Assembly: GCA_963921825.1 (NCBI GenBank)
Contig: OY997594.1
Span: forward strand, 65,085,675 to 65,149,674
Direction: 5' to 3'
Source: Erodium maritimum
Lineage: Eukaryota > Streptophyta > Magnoliopsida > Geraniales > Geraniaceae
DNA length: 64,000 bases
The translations under genes and the position numbers were made by a program. How positions within the stretch are numbered: the stretch's first letter is position 1; every line of letters begins with the position of its first letter. Positions 1 through 11,118 of this stretch are shown here, in pieces. A model generated the notes under the pieces. It was not told the origin of the DNA, did no database searches, and was given only the letters and a program-made list of their open reading frames with translations.

Positions 1-166
1 AGTTTGGTTGGTTAGAGTGGCATGCAATGCAATATGTATATATAATAGGTCTGGTCTTCACAATAGTTGCATCTGATAAACCATCCCTGGAACATAGAGT
101 TTCTGCTTGCTATTCTGTGAATATGTTCAGTGTACAATAATATTATATCATATAAATCTGTTTCAG

Positions 167-463
167 GTATGCGAGGTGCACTCGTTCTGTTTCCATAGGT
201 TGGTCTCTTTCCCTTACCTGTGCACAGATCTGCATGGCATTATAGTAATTGAGTGAATAAATCAATTGATGTTTTCCTTTGCAGTTCCACCAGCATACTA
301 CGCTCACTTGGCTGCATTCAGGGCAAGGTATTATATGGAGGGAGATGGTGGGGCATCGGACTCAGAATCAGGCATAGGGATAGGGGTGAGGAATGAGGCT
401 GCTCCGGTTCGTCCTCTTCCTTCCCTCTGCCCCAACATAAAGAACTTCATGTTCTATTGTTGA
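167..463 (+). CDS. AGO: ARGONAUTE, last two exons (3' partial)
   Basis: This is the C-terminal end of a plant Argonaute, the small-RNA-guided effector of RNA silencing. An acceptor TTTCAG opens a short exon (167-198) reading [10 protein letters not shown]. It is followed by an 86-nt intron (199-284, GT...GCAG) and the terminal exon (285-463), which continues in phase through [19 protein letters not shown], an acidic Ser/Gly-rich linker and the family-typical ending NIKNFMFYC before TGA at 461-463. The [14 protein letters not shown] motif belongs to the PIWI-domain tail and the final FMFYC is the usual Argonaute terminus. The linker resembles AGO1/AGO5/AGO10-clade proteins, but the exact paralogue cannot be decided from about 70 residues. 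Positions 1-166 are the preceding intron; the rest of the gene lies left of the window. No lesion is seen. Confidence 0.93.
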
Positions 464-1274
464 CCACTTCCCTACATACTTTTGGACATGAGGCTTTCTC
501 TTAATTGTTGAGTCCAATTATACACTACACTACTTTTGTTGGATCTCCAAAGGGGCACTATTCTATTAGTATTGCCTCATCCCCTACATTCGGATTCTAT
601 ATGTTGTTATGCAAATCTTAGGGTATTTGCAATCTTTACAGATGTGTCTTCTTAGAAGGTTTTTCTTTGACTGCTAGTGAGGGAATGCATTACAGTTTGC
701 TTTTGTTTCTGTTTCTGTTTCTGTCTTCCATTGTATGGAATAGTTGAGCAACATGTGGATCTGTAAATGACGGTTGAGGGAAGCCTATCCCTTTGGTGTA
801 GCATTGCATCATGTCTACGACTTGTCGCTGGTGATGCTAAAATAGGTATAGTTGTTAGGGAATGAACTCTAAGCCTTGAAATATAGCCAGCTAATACGAG
901 AGAACAGAGAAAGGAACGAGAGAGTAAAAGAAGCAAACCCACTAGTAAGACAAGAGAAAAGAGATGGAGCTCTATAAGCTCCTCTTAATTCCCATTTGCA
1001 GTGAAGTAAAATTCCCAAGATGAAGAAGCCTTAAGCTTCAGTTCTGAAAGATGAGCAACTTCCTACTCTCTTGTTCTGTTTTTTTTTTTTTTTGCTTTGG
1101 ACCCTGTTCTTTTTGGGTTGTAGGATTTTGTAATTGTCGCCTCATTAACGTATTTCTCTATTTCTAATAAAAATAACTTCCTATGCTAGCTAGTGTGGCA
1201 AAGAGAATTAGCATAAACTAGGTCCGATTTGTCTAGCCTTTAAGCGTTTGGAATTTTTATGTTTAGGACTCTTA
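464..1274. other. AGO 3' UTR and spacer
   Basis: No coding region is supported here. The first few hundred bases are presumably the AGO 3' UTR. Poly-T tracts at about 1079-1093 and AT-rich sequence follow. Open frames in this stretch have no recognisable protein motif. Confidence 0.5.
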
Positions 1275-1826
1275 GAACACTTACACCATCCATATTGAGT
1301 GGACAGCAGGAGATAGTGCGAAGGGTTGGCGGTAGCGTTGGCCGATGGGGTAGGTGGTGCCGAAAAGACGTCCGGGAAACGGTAGACAAAAATAGAAGTA
1401 GTGCTAAAGATTGGCGGTAATGATGGATGATGAGGGAGGCAACGCCGTTAAGATGCATGGACATTGGTAGCGCTTTTCTCCCCACATTCTTGCTTGCACA
1501 ATTTTTCGATCAATGAAGGAAAAACTATATCATAAGTAGTTATACTTGATCTCCCATATTGCTATTAATGAATTACAAGGTACAATAGATGTTATTGATT
1601 TTTAGTGATTTACTCATAATAGGTGATCCCTTTATATAGGGGAGAAACATACCCGAATTAAGAAATATACTAACATAACTACCCTAAGTAGGAATAGAAA
1701 ATTGCCTAGATACTTCGAACGTCTAATATTCCCCCTCAAACTGAAGCATATAGATCATAAGTACCAAGATTGTTACGAGCATAGCTTATGTGAGGTCATC
1801 GTAGATAGATGTTTTGTGAAGATATC

Positions 1827-2088
1827 TATTAGTTGGTCACTAGATTTGACGAAACTGATTTTGATGCAACATGTTATAATCTTCTTCTTGATGCAGTAAG
1901 ATTTGACATTTATATGTTTGGTTCTTTTGTGAAATGTTGGATTAGATGTAATGTATGTATTAGTTGGTCACTAGATTTGACGAAACTGATTTTGATGCAA
2001 CATGTTATAATCTTCTTCTTGATACAGTAAGATTTGACATTTATATGTTTGGTTCTTTTGTGAAATGTTGGATTAGATGTAATGTGCG
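1827..2088. repeat. 131-bp tandem duplication (2 copies)
   Basis: Copies 1827-1957 and 1958-2088 are nearly identical, both starting TATTAGTTGGTCACTAG and differing at only a few bases. The duplication lies at the RNase H end of the copia relic and repeats the HKRTKHI-encoding segment. Confidence 0.9.
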
Positions 2089-4111
2089 ACGCCACTTGAT
2101 TATCATATATTAATGTCATTATATATCCTTCATAAGTTTGAGTTCTTGCAGAAGTTGTTTCACTCAATGTGTTCACATGTTGTCAAAGCCATGACTCGAT
2201 ATTCCGCTTATGCACTAGATCTAGCGACAACAATCTATTTTTTACTTTTTCAAGTGATAAAAAAAACTACCCATCATGACACAATAACCTGAAGTGGAAC
2301 GCCTATCTGAAGAAGATTTTTTCCACTCTACATCCGAATATACAATTACCTTTGTTTCTTCTTTATCCTCATACAATAATATTTTTGTGAAGACCGCTTC
2401 AAAAAAAAATGAATTGGGTCGGACCGGGTCGGACCGGACCCGACCAGCAGACCCGGCCCAAACCACAGACCCGGCCCAAGTCCGACCTATATAAGGTTGG
2501 CATTAGGGTTCTGAAACCCTAATACCCACTCCCCTCTCTTCACTTCAGCCGCCCCTCTCCTCTCCCGACCTCACCCTCGCCCTTCCTCGTCGTCTCGCCG
2601 TCGCCGGCGTCTCTCCGGCCATCTCCCTTGCCTCACTCTCCGTCCCGCCCAAGGTCGCCCTCCCTCCCTCTCAGTTCTCCGATCCCGACCACACCAGCTC
2701 CCTCCTCCACGCCTTCTTCGTCTTCCTCACCGGATCCGGCCACCACTCGCCCTTCCTCACCGTCTCTCCGTCCTCACTCAGTCCCGAGCCCGAGCTCGTC
2801 TTCTCTGACCCTCTCACCTTCTTCTCCGTCCAACCGCTCCGGCCGCCACCGTTCCGAGCTCCTCTCCGCTCGGCTTCGCAGCCACGCCCTCGTCCCGCCG
2901 CCGTCTCCTTTGTCTCCGATCACGCGCAGAGCCGCCGCCCGATCTCCTCTCCTCACGGCCAACGCCTCTGCCCTCACAGCTCGCCTCCCACCATCTTTTT
3001 TTCTCTACGGTGAGGCCCCGGCCGACGCCGCCCCCGCCGATGGCCGGTCGGTTCGAAACCCGAACTGTCCCCGTTGTCTTTCCTTTTTACGAACCACCTT
3101 GGATCTGGTCATGTTTGTCTTGTTGTTCTGGACTCGAAATTTCGAGATGTAAAAGGGAAAATGAAGTTGTTTTGAAACAGTTAGGGTTTGAGATCGGTTT
3201 TGGATGGAAAATCGAACTTCTGAAGTTGAAGGGAAAGGAACCCTAAATCGAAAAATCGGTTTGTTTTAAAAAGGGGATTTAAATTGGAAAATGACCTAAT
3301 TTGAAAAGAAATTGGTTTCGGGTTGGTCTTTAAGCCGATTTGGGAGTGTTGAAACAGAAACGCTTCTAATTTGAAAAGAGTTTTAAAATAAAATCATATT
3401 TGAAAATAAAAGGGAAGTAAAATTAGTTCGATTTAAAACTAAATTTGAGCAGTTGAACGAGTCTGGAACTCTGGTTAAAATGGACTGCTATTTGGGTTTA
3501 AAAAGGAACAAAAGCGGACCGCTGAATCGGACCTCGGGATTCGTGCATTGGGACCGTGCCTCGCATGCACCGGTTTCGGTGCTCGGGTACTCAAACCCGA
3601 TTCGCCATGACCCCGCTTTTATCCCGCTCGAGTTTAAAGGACAACTGTCGGTTTTAAACTGGATTAATCGTGACCTTTAAATTAACCTGGGAACCGACTC
3701 TAATTATGGCTTTCGTGTTATCTTTAGCGTCCGGCTTCGATCGAGGTGAAGCCCGGAGGTAGCGAGCCAGAACGTCAACAGCTAGGAAACATAGCGGTTG
3801 CTCTTCAGTTGAGGTAGGGAAAAGTAGCCGGATCTCGGCCCTGATTAAGGAAAGTTAATAGTAGAACTGCATGTGACACCGGGGTGTCGTGGGTTGAGTA
3901 GAATTATTTCAATATTAGAAAAGCATGATACGGGATTGTAGCGTTTAAGAGAAAAGCATGTGACACTTAGTAGTGTTGTAGGAACAGAGACCTTAGCGAT
4001 AACTGATTTACTGGAGGCATATGACCATGCACGGAGGTTGTTTGTGAAACTAGTGATTTTTGGACTGTTGGAGGCATCGAGTATGCCGGAGGTTGTTGTG
4101 TGTTATTTATT

Positions 4112-4440
4112 GTTGAGTTTGGGTGGCCTTGAGAGCCCGTATTGTTTTATCGTTGAGTTTGGGTGGCTTGAGAGCCCGTGTATTTCAATTGGTGTCTTGG
4201 GTGGCCATGAGTGCCCGTGTCTTACTGTTGATGTTTTGGGGCGGCCGTGAGTGCCGTGGGGTTGTGAACCCGTGTCGTTACTATTGGTGGTTTTGAGTGG
4301 CCGCGAGTGCCCGTGGGGTCGTTGACCCGTGAGTCACTGTTGGTGTATCTTGGGAGGCCGTGAATGCCTGTGGGGGCTGTTGAGTCCGTGTTTTAGGGTT
4401 GGTGTCTTGGGTGGCCATGAGTGCCTGTGGAGTGCTGAAC
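4112..4440. repeat. Degenerate GGTGGCC-GAGTGCCCGTG array in solo LTR 1
   Basis: About seven units spaced roughly 35-60 bp apart repeat a core like GGGTGGCC(A/T)TGAGTGCCCGTG. Units are diverged but all point the same way. The array begins about 300 bp after the GAGGTAGGGAAAAGTAG landmark. Confidence 0.75.
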
Positions 4441-4477
4441 TTGTGTTGTTGCTGTTTGTTGAACTGTGTTTGTGATT

Positions 4478-4783
4478 GTGATTGTGGTTACCTGAGGTTG
4501 TGGGCCCGCTTCATTAAACGGGGGTCCTCGATCACACGCGTCTGCACGTTCAGACGGGGTAGGGGGCCCGCCCGTCAGTAAAGGGGTCCTGGCCGCGCGT
4601 GTGTGGTTCGGTGGTTGTGAGTGTGATAGGTTGACAGTGATTGTGGTTACCTGAGGTTGTGGGCCTGCTTCATTAAACGGGGGTCCTCGATCACACGCGT
4701 CTGCACGTTTAGACGGGGTAGGGGGCCCGCCCGTCAGTAAAGGGGTCCTGGCCGCGCGTGTGTGGTTCGGTGGTTGTGAGTGT
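4478..4783. repeat. 159-bp tandem duplication in solo LTR 1
   Basis: Copies start at 4478 and 4637 (GTGATTGTGGTTACCTGAGG). They are nearly identical to about 4783 and differ by a few transitions. A further 27-bp repeat (CGATCCTTTGTGATCTTG) occurs twice at about 4879-4933. Confidence 0.88.
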
Positions 4784-6638
4784 CTGATCCGACTTTGTGT
4801 CGAGGAAATGCAACGGGTCGACCACCTGACCTGATGAGATCGGTAAAGGGCGTGAGGGGGATTACTGAGCAGCTGGTTTGCGATCCTTTGTGATCTTGTT
4901 TGGTGTGCGATCCTTTGTGATCTTGTTTGGTGTTGCGTCGTTTCTTTCGAGTCCTTGGGAGAGGTCGTGATCGTTGTGTCGGGTATACTTTACGTGTCAA
5001 AGTGTTGAGTTGGTCAAGGAAGGTAACAGTGGGTGTATGATCAGTCAGAGCCCTTGGGTTGGGGACAGTGTCCCCCGGTGTAGACTTTATTTTTGGTGTT
5101 ACCGGCATTGTCTGCTAATTATGCCGTAGTCAGTCTGTTATCCGTGGTGGTGAGCGAACGCTCACCCCTAGCTGCTTTTCCTATAGGTACTTGTCGCAGG
5201 TCGGACTAGGTGAGCTTCCGAAGCTTGAAGAGCTAGGGGCGGGAGTCCGGGTTACTTTTTAGTCTAGCGACGGATACCTCGCTTTTGTCCGCTTGTGGGA
5301 CGTTTTATTTTGAGTTGTAATTATTTTTTATTGAACTAAACTGGTATTGTAAGGTGTTTTAATGGAAATGGTTTCAAAGTGTTTTCTTATTTTAAACGTT
5401 CGCGTCCCGAGTTCGGTTTACTGAAATTGGGGCGTGACAATTTTAATTGTAGCTTCTTTAATATGCTTCGAGATGTGCATTATTGCGTCCCAACGACTAT
5501 CATACAAGGATTGCATAAACTAGCTTACCGCATTTATAACGAATGAAATATCTGATCGAGTAATAATAAGATAATAAAGCTTCCCAATAAATCTACGATA
5601 CCTTCCATGATCTTCTAGTGTCTCTCCTTGTCTTGAAAGAAGTTTAGTGTTCGGATCCATAATAATACCACAAGGCCGACAATCAAACATTTTTTTTCTC
5701 TACGAGGATATCAAGAGCGCATTTTCGTTGAGAAATAACTATAGCATTGCGAGCCTCGTCAACCTCAATGCCAAGGAATTATCTGAGTTATCTCAAATAT
5801 TTAGTCTGAAAATGTTGAAATAGATGTTGTTTCAATTTATGAATCCCTTCCATTAAACATGTTTATCCTAACCAATATCATCACTATATTTAGTGAGATG
5901 ATCTTCGAGTCGTTGGTGCATAAACCAAAATTCAATAGAAACATCACATGATGTGTAATTGGAGCTACTACTGATTTTCTCTGATGTAATAACATGAGGA
6001 GTAAGAAATGAAGAGAACATACTAGTTTGAAGATCCGACATACTAGTAGATCAGAATCGGGAAACTAAAGATCCGAAACTTCTGGTTCGGTAGCAGCGCC
6101 GCATGAAGGTATACAGGCGTGTGGGGTGTCCAAAGACGGCGATTATTCACGGTTTTTGTAGACCGGTGGCCCCGGATAAGTGGTGTCGGAGGTGAGAATC
6201 AACGACAGTCAGAGCTATGCAGATAGGAAAAAAAACAACAATTTCTAGAACAAACAGGTGTCGCGTGGGGGCACATGTGATAGCTGGTGGTGGATCGATT
6301 TTGGGGTTGTGTGTATCAAGAGGCTCTTCCTATCGCAGACATTCCATATGTTGGAGAATCGAGATTGTTTCGGGCCAGGGTTATTGTTCTGATGGAGGAA
6401 AAAAGAAAGTAAGCACTAAGGCTTTGATAGGATAATGAATTACAAAGTATAAGAGATATTATTGATTCTTATTTATTAAACTATAATAGGTTATCCCTTT
6501 TGTTGGGGAGAAACCTACACAAATTAGGAAATTGGCTAAATACTTCTAACACTATTAATTGAAAAAAACTAGGTGGAACCATCGATGAAGATGCTCTTAA
6601 GTCCAAACACAAATCAACCTGCTTTAGAGTATCCATTG

Positions 6639-8089
6639 GGGTAAATTACATTAGCATACCCCGAACTATACGCGTTTAACGGTTTGCTACCCCGAAGTTC
6701 ATTCGTAACAATCGCCTATCCCGAACTAACCAATAATTACGACCCTCCGTCCACTTTTTCCATCTATTCACTGTTCACTTTTTCTTTAATTCCAAAAATG
6801 CCCTTTACTGTTACCTTATACCTGAACTAATATATATTTTTTTTTTGAAATACCTAAACTAAAATATGTTTCTGTTTATTAAATTAAAATAACCCAATCC
6901 ATATTCATCTCATTTCCAATTCCAACACATCTCCCTCTCTCTATCCAACATATTTCAAATTCATCTCCATCTCCATCGATTTCTCTCTCTCCATCAACTC
7001 ACGTCCACTATATTGAACTAGTATACCCTCTCTGTTTCTGGATCTTTGTTTGTAGGTTTTGATTTGAAGTTAATGATGATGACAATGGAGGGCAAAGGAG
7101 ACAAGCAGGTTCAGCGCGAGACTTGTGAGATTCGTCAAGGGCTTCTCCAGCAAGGGCTTCTCTAGATCTGAAGTTCACATGCGCCGCCGTCGCAGCCTTG
7201 TCGCAGATCTGGTGGAGGAGCTTCAGGGAGAAGCTTCGCGAAGAAGACGGTCCAGCGCGAGGGTTCTCACTCTGGCTTCGACCGGAGGTCTGCTTCTGCT
7301 GTCCCGTCCGCTCCGCCGGCGAGTGGAGCTCCTCAATCGCGTGCCTCTCCCACTCTCGAGTTCGGGCCACGGCGGCGGCGCGACCTAAGACCATGAGCAT
7401 CGTCTTCTTCTTCTTCTTCTTCTTCTTCTTCTTCTTCTTCTTCTTCTTCTTCTTCTTCTTCTTCTTCTTTTAATTCTTAATTTTTTGTAAACATGTAAAA
7501 TCAGAAATTAATAATATTATTATTAATAAAAATTTACAGATTAAAAAAAATTAAAATTTAAAATCTGAAAAAGAGGATAGTAAAAGAAAACTAATAATAA
7601 AAATATGATTTTTAAAATTAAACATTTTTAAAGTAAAAATTGATTTTTTTAAAAAAAATAAAATGATTTTTTTAATATAAACTGATTTTTATAAATAAAA
7701 TCTGATTTTGAATATATTTTCAAAAACAAAATCTGTTTTTTATTTTTTTAAAATTAAAACATGAATTTTATACATTTTTTAAATTAAAATATGATTTTAC
7801 ATATTTTTTTAAATAAAATTTGATTTTACATAATTTTCTTAAATAAAGATATGATATATATGTTAAATTATTATTAATAAAAATACAAAACATATTTGAA
7901 TGATATTTATTTGTTTTTGAAGTGAATGGTATAAGAGTGTAAATCTGGATAACAATTGAGGGCATTTTCGTCTTTTTACAAAAAATTGACAGCTATGGAT
8001 GGAAAGGGGTAGGTAAATGTTACGAATAAACATTGGGGTAGTATATCGTTAAAATCGTATAGTTCGGGATAGTCAGATGTAATTTACCC
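6639..8089. mobile_element. Mutator-like element (MULE/Pack-MULE-like), 1451 bp
   Basis: The ends are inverted: GGGTAAATTACAT at 6639 and ATGTAATTTACCC to 8089. The imperfect inverted repeats extend about 84 bp (6639-6722 and 8006-8089). A perfect 9-bp duplication, TATCCATTG, flanks the element (6630-6638 and 8090-8098). Long TIRs with a 9-bp duplication are the Mutator hallmark. No transposase is present. The interior has a C/T-rich leader, a GC-rich block (about 7080-7400) with open frames on both strands, a (TTC)n microsatellite and a very AT-rich tail. The GC-rich block could be captured host sequence, but I do not recognise its product. Confidence 0.85.
7402..7469. repeat. (TTC)n microsatellite
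   Basis: About 22 uninterrupted CTT/TTC triplets lie inside the Mutator-like element at the junction of its GC-rich cargo and AT-rich half. Confidence 0.97.
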
Positions 8090-8796
8090 TATCCATTGTT
8101 CGCAACATCCATAGTGTGACGTTTTTACTCAAAATTCATCGCGACGTCACCACGCACTTGTTGTCGACCATCCATCTTGTGCAACACTCCAAGGTGTCAC
8201 AAGCAATCGTTGCTGCGAAACCCACAAGGCTCATCCGCATTTGTCCGTCCGATCCATCCGGGCGGATAATCGCAGCCAAGGAACCCAAGGTGGGCTCATA
8301 CTACCGAGTCAGCCTCCGTTCGCTTGGGCCCAGATTCTTCTAGAAAACCATCTCCCTTTGTTGGCAAAGTCAGCTTGTTCGAACCTCCTCAAACCCTATA
8401 TGTGAGTCATTCCTCATTGTATACGTATTTGAGTTCTTAGAAAGTAAGAGATCTAGGAGTTAGGATCACTCGGTGGCTAGGTTATAGCTCTTAACTATAT
8501 CATGTCACCTCTGGGATGCATAATCTCGTTTGAATCCTTGTAATGCTTTGTTCTTTATTAATACAGCTTCGTTGTCTTGCTAGCCTTTTGTTGGATATTA
8601 GTTATATTCTCCTTTTTTATCATTCGTTGAGACTTGTGTAGGTCTTTCTTTCCACCCGTGGCATGGTTTGAGGTAGCTTGACGCTCTCAACCCATGAAAA
8701 TAGTGCTCTAATTCTTGTTTGGGTAAAAGAGGGGTTAAAAGTGTATTTTCAATTTCTCTCTTCTTTTAGTCCGTCTAATAGAATTTTTCATATGAT

Positions 8797-8875
8797 GCTA
8801 TTAGCTTCTGTTTGAATACTAGTGCTATTAGCTTCTGTTTGAATACTAGTGCTATTAGCTTCTGTTTGACTAATA
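8797..8875. repeat. 27-bp tandem repeat, three copies
   Basis: GCTATTAGCTTCTGTTTGAA recurs at 8797, 8824 and 8851, giving a constant 27-bp period. The third copy diverges at its end. Confidence 0.92.
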
Positions 8876-9115
8876 AGTTGGCCTAACAATATTAACATAA
8901 GTCCAAAAGTAGAAACGAGAGTATTGGAAATGTAATGTCATTATGTATGTATGTATTGTCTCCAATTAATTCAGTCTATACCGAAAGAAAACAATGAGCT
9001 ATATCATTTCAAAGTCCCAGTAAACCATGCCTTCAATCTATTTATAGCGAAAGAAATTATGATTTTGTTTATTAAAATGGTAAAAACACAGTAGAAAAAA
9101 CCAGAATTTCAACTC

Positions 9116-9563
9116 GTTGATCCTATAACTATAACCGAAATAAGTTCGGTATTGATAATTGTGATTTATCACCAAGATACATAAAATTTAAGATGTGGTA
9201 TCCAATTGTGGTTCGATCTAATACAAATTACGTTGTTGATCCTATGGGGGGGGGGGTACTATTGCTTTATGTGAGAGGTCTGATAGTAAACCAGAGATCA
9301 CAACAATTGGTGGAGGAAACTGGTTAGCTGGTGCTAACCATGTTGATCCTATAACTATAACCGAAATAAGTTCGGTATTGATAATTGTGGTTTATCACCA
9401 AGATACATAAACTTTAAGATGTGGTATCCAATTGTGGTTCGATCTGATACAAATTACGTTGTTGATCCTATGAAGGGGACCTATTGCTTTATGTGAGAGA
9501 GGTCTAATAGTAAACCAGAGATCACAACAATTGGTGGAGGAAACTGGTTAGCTGGTGCTAACA
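9116..9563. repeat. 226-bp tandem duplication
   Basis: Copy 1 (9116-9341) and copy 2 (9342-9563) both begin GTTGATCCTATAACTATAAC and end with GGTTAGCTGGTGCTAAC. Copy 1 has a G10 run at about 9247 where copy 2 reads GAAGGGGA. Confidence 0.92.
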
Positions 9564-10973
9564 TTGGAGGGATCGGGACGCTTTTCCTTCCCAGCATCTC
9601 ATGTCCCCTAGACCCACTCATTTTCCTTGGCAAGACTACCTGCCAGATCTCGCCTGATTCTCATGGGACTCTTGTGTAGCTATTATATTGGTTAGGCTCA
9701 GGCCCTTCCTCCTCGTCGTGGTCTTCTTCAATTCAATTGTTGGTATTAGGGATACTTTCATCCCTTTCTCTATCTTTCTGAGGGCAATCTTCTCTATCAT
9801 ATACACGAAGTGGTTGGAGGTGATGACCAGATTGGGTAAGATCCCCCTGATTTTCCCCCAACGAGGACTCATCTCACTTATCAGTGGAATTGACAGGAGT
9901 GTTGCCTGTCCCTCCCAATAGACAAGATGTTAATACATTCCTCCAATATTAATTCTTAAATACTACTTTATTTTCATTCATTGCTGATTTGGCTTCCCGC
10001 TTTTTAAAACAAAAATTATTATGATTTTACGCTATTCTTGGATTGGAATAAAATTAATAGAGGCGTAAATTCAAATTTATATATATGTATATATTAATCT
10101 ACCTCAAAATTTAGGCCAGTTTCCATCTTGCCAAATCAACCAAATAATCGACACTAACCACCTTATATACAAAAAATTAGAGAAACCTGAAATCCAAACG
10201 AAGAATTTCAATGCAAACCATTTCGAATGCAAAAATTAAGAGGATGGGAATTTCATGATCTAACAAAGAGAAGATATTAATGAGGTTTTAGGGAAAGGTC
10301 CAGCGACGACTCGGATCGGAGAGAGAGACAGAGATGCATGAGCCTGGCCAAAAGAGACGATAAGAGGTAGATACACACGTCTTGATTTTTACAAGGTCAA
10401 CAATAAATCAAATGGTCAAAGCGTTTCATACTTGATGATAAAGTTCGACTCTTTTTTTAATGGAGATTGCATTATATTATATATCTCTTGACGATATACA
10501 TGGCATCTGATGAAAACGCACTAGCAAAACGGTAATATTACATACTCCAGAGTAGCTAGACATTAATATTATCGACTCCTAATCGGAAAAAACAACAAAA
10601 GTCAATGTGCATTAGAACGTGCAACAACGTACACGCCAAAAGTACAACATAACGTGCACACCAAAAGTGCAACTAGTGCACACTTAAGCCGCAACAAGTG
10701 CAGTTATTACCTATAAGCCATCCACCGAAAAACGCCGAGCTGGGGCTAACACCATTAAGAGCTCCGAGAAGTGGGCAGATTTACGTCCGAGAAGACCAGA
10801 TCTGCATCGTCGACGACTATAGAACGAAGATGAGACTGGGAGAAACCGAACGGACGCCACCAAGAAGAATTATGACTAACACGAGACGCCACCAGACCAC
10901 CGAACGACCAACCACCACTACGAGGAGAAGACAACAAAGCATATGTGGCATAAGCACTTGGGTCTAAGACGAA

Positions 10974-11118
10974 TATTGGTTTACGTAAGTGCCATGCTAA
11001 TGCATGCACATCATTGCTTTATTTATATACTGCAGAAGCAGTTATACATGGCAGTTATACATATGAATAGACATGATATAGAAGTTACAATGCTGACTAG
11101 GAATAACCGTGACTAACA
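10974..11118 (-). repeat. 3' LTR of Ale-type copia
   Basis: 145 bp, on the element strand 5'-TGTTAGTCACGG to CCAATA-3'. The pol stop codon TAG (11113-11115) comes from the LTR's own TGTTAG start, so the polypurine tract is coding. Confidence 0.92.

Larger units (their letters stand above)
2386..5439 (+). mobile_element. Solo LTR 1 (Ty3/gypsy-like, 3.05 kb)
   Basis: The element starts TGTGAAGACC, ends TTGGGGCGTGACA, and has a perfect 5-bp target duplication ATTTT (2381-2385 and 5440-5444). No primer site, gag-pol or second LTR adjoins it, so it is a solo LTR left by recombination. Inside are a TATA-like CTATATAAGG (about 2486), a C/T-rich leader (2520-3050), the landmark GAGGTAGGGAAAAGTAG (3811-3827), GC-rich tandem arrays (4112-4933) and a GAGCGAACGCTCACCCC block (about 5153) shared in form with the solo LTRs at 28.8 and 40.3 kb. 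The long LTR and GGGGCGTGACA end resemble Tekay/Del-type gypsy LTRs, but that assignment is from memory. Confidence 0.78.
1741..6000 (-). pseudogene. Copia RT (C-terminal) and RNase H remnant, split by solo LTR
   Basis: Read on the minus strand, the right part (about 5900-5440) gives the late-RT signature RYRRFIGKLYYL and then TRSDISF. After the solo LTR, the reading resumes with YSDVEWKKSSSDRRSTSGYC (about 2440-2280), EYRVMA (about 2200) and the RNase H end DNQVASHITSNPTFHKRTKH (about 2105-2045). This order matches copia pol, so the solo LTR interrupts one older element. Stops and frame changes are frequent and no function is expected. Confidence 0.72.
1567..6551 (-). mobile_element. Internally deleted Ty1/copia retrotransposon relic
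   Basis: Two diverged LTR copies bound the relic. The 3' LTR is at about 1567-1728 and the 5' LTR at about 6434-6551; both contain the stretch from AATGAATTACAA through GGGGAGAAAC. The polypurine tract appears on the plus strand as TTCCCCCTCAAA (about 1729-1740). A degenerate tRNA-Met primer site (complement of GCTTTGATAGG, 6421-6431) adjoins the 5' LTR. CTATT flanks both sides (1562-1566, 6552-6556), though the exact ends are uncertain by 2 bp. Gag, protease and integrase are missing; only the 3' half of RT plus RNase H remains. Without the solo LTR nested at 2386-5439 the relic is about 1.9 kb. Confidence 0.72.
1275..6596. mobile_element. Possible Harbinger-type MITE split by copia insertion
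   Basis: A TTA at 1272-1274 is followed by GAACACTTACACCATCC. On the far side of the copia relic, the sequence ends CATCGATGAAGATGCTC at 6596 with TTA at 6597-6599. The two ends are loosely inverted and are flanked by the 3-bp TTA duplication typical of PIF/Harbinger elements. Without the nested copia the element would be only about 330 bp. The inverted-repeat match is imperfect, so this is a weak call. Confidence 0.28.
8099..10437. other. Spacer with local tandem duplications, no supported gene
   Basis: No coding region is convincing. A 27-bp unit (GCTATTAGCTTCTGTTTGA) is repeated three times at about 8797-8875. A 226-bp block is duplicated at 9116-9563. An open frame at 8116-8343 lacks known motifs. 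The sequence around 8480-8590 looks like transcript or LTR debris, but nothing firm can be named. Confidence 0.5.

Noticed and set aside
2628..3152. 174-codon Pro/Ser-rich open frame
   Set aside because: It lies in the C/T-rich leader of solo LTR 1 and its composition simply reflects pyrimidine-rich DNA; there is no domain or family motif.
7198..7473. Open frame ending in poly-Phe
   Set aside because: The tail is the (TTC)n microsatellite and the start lies in unidentified Mutator-element cargo.
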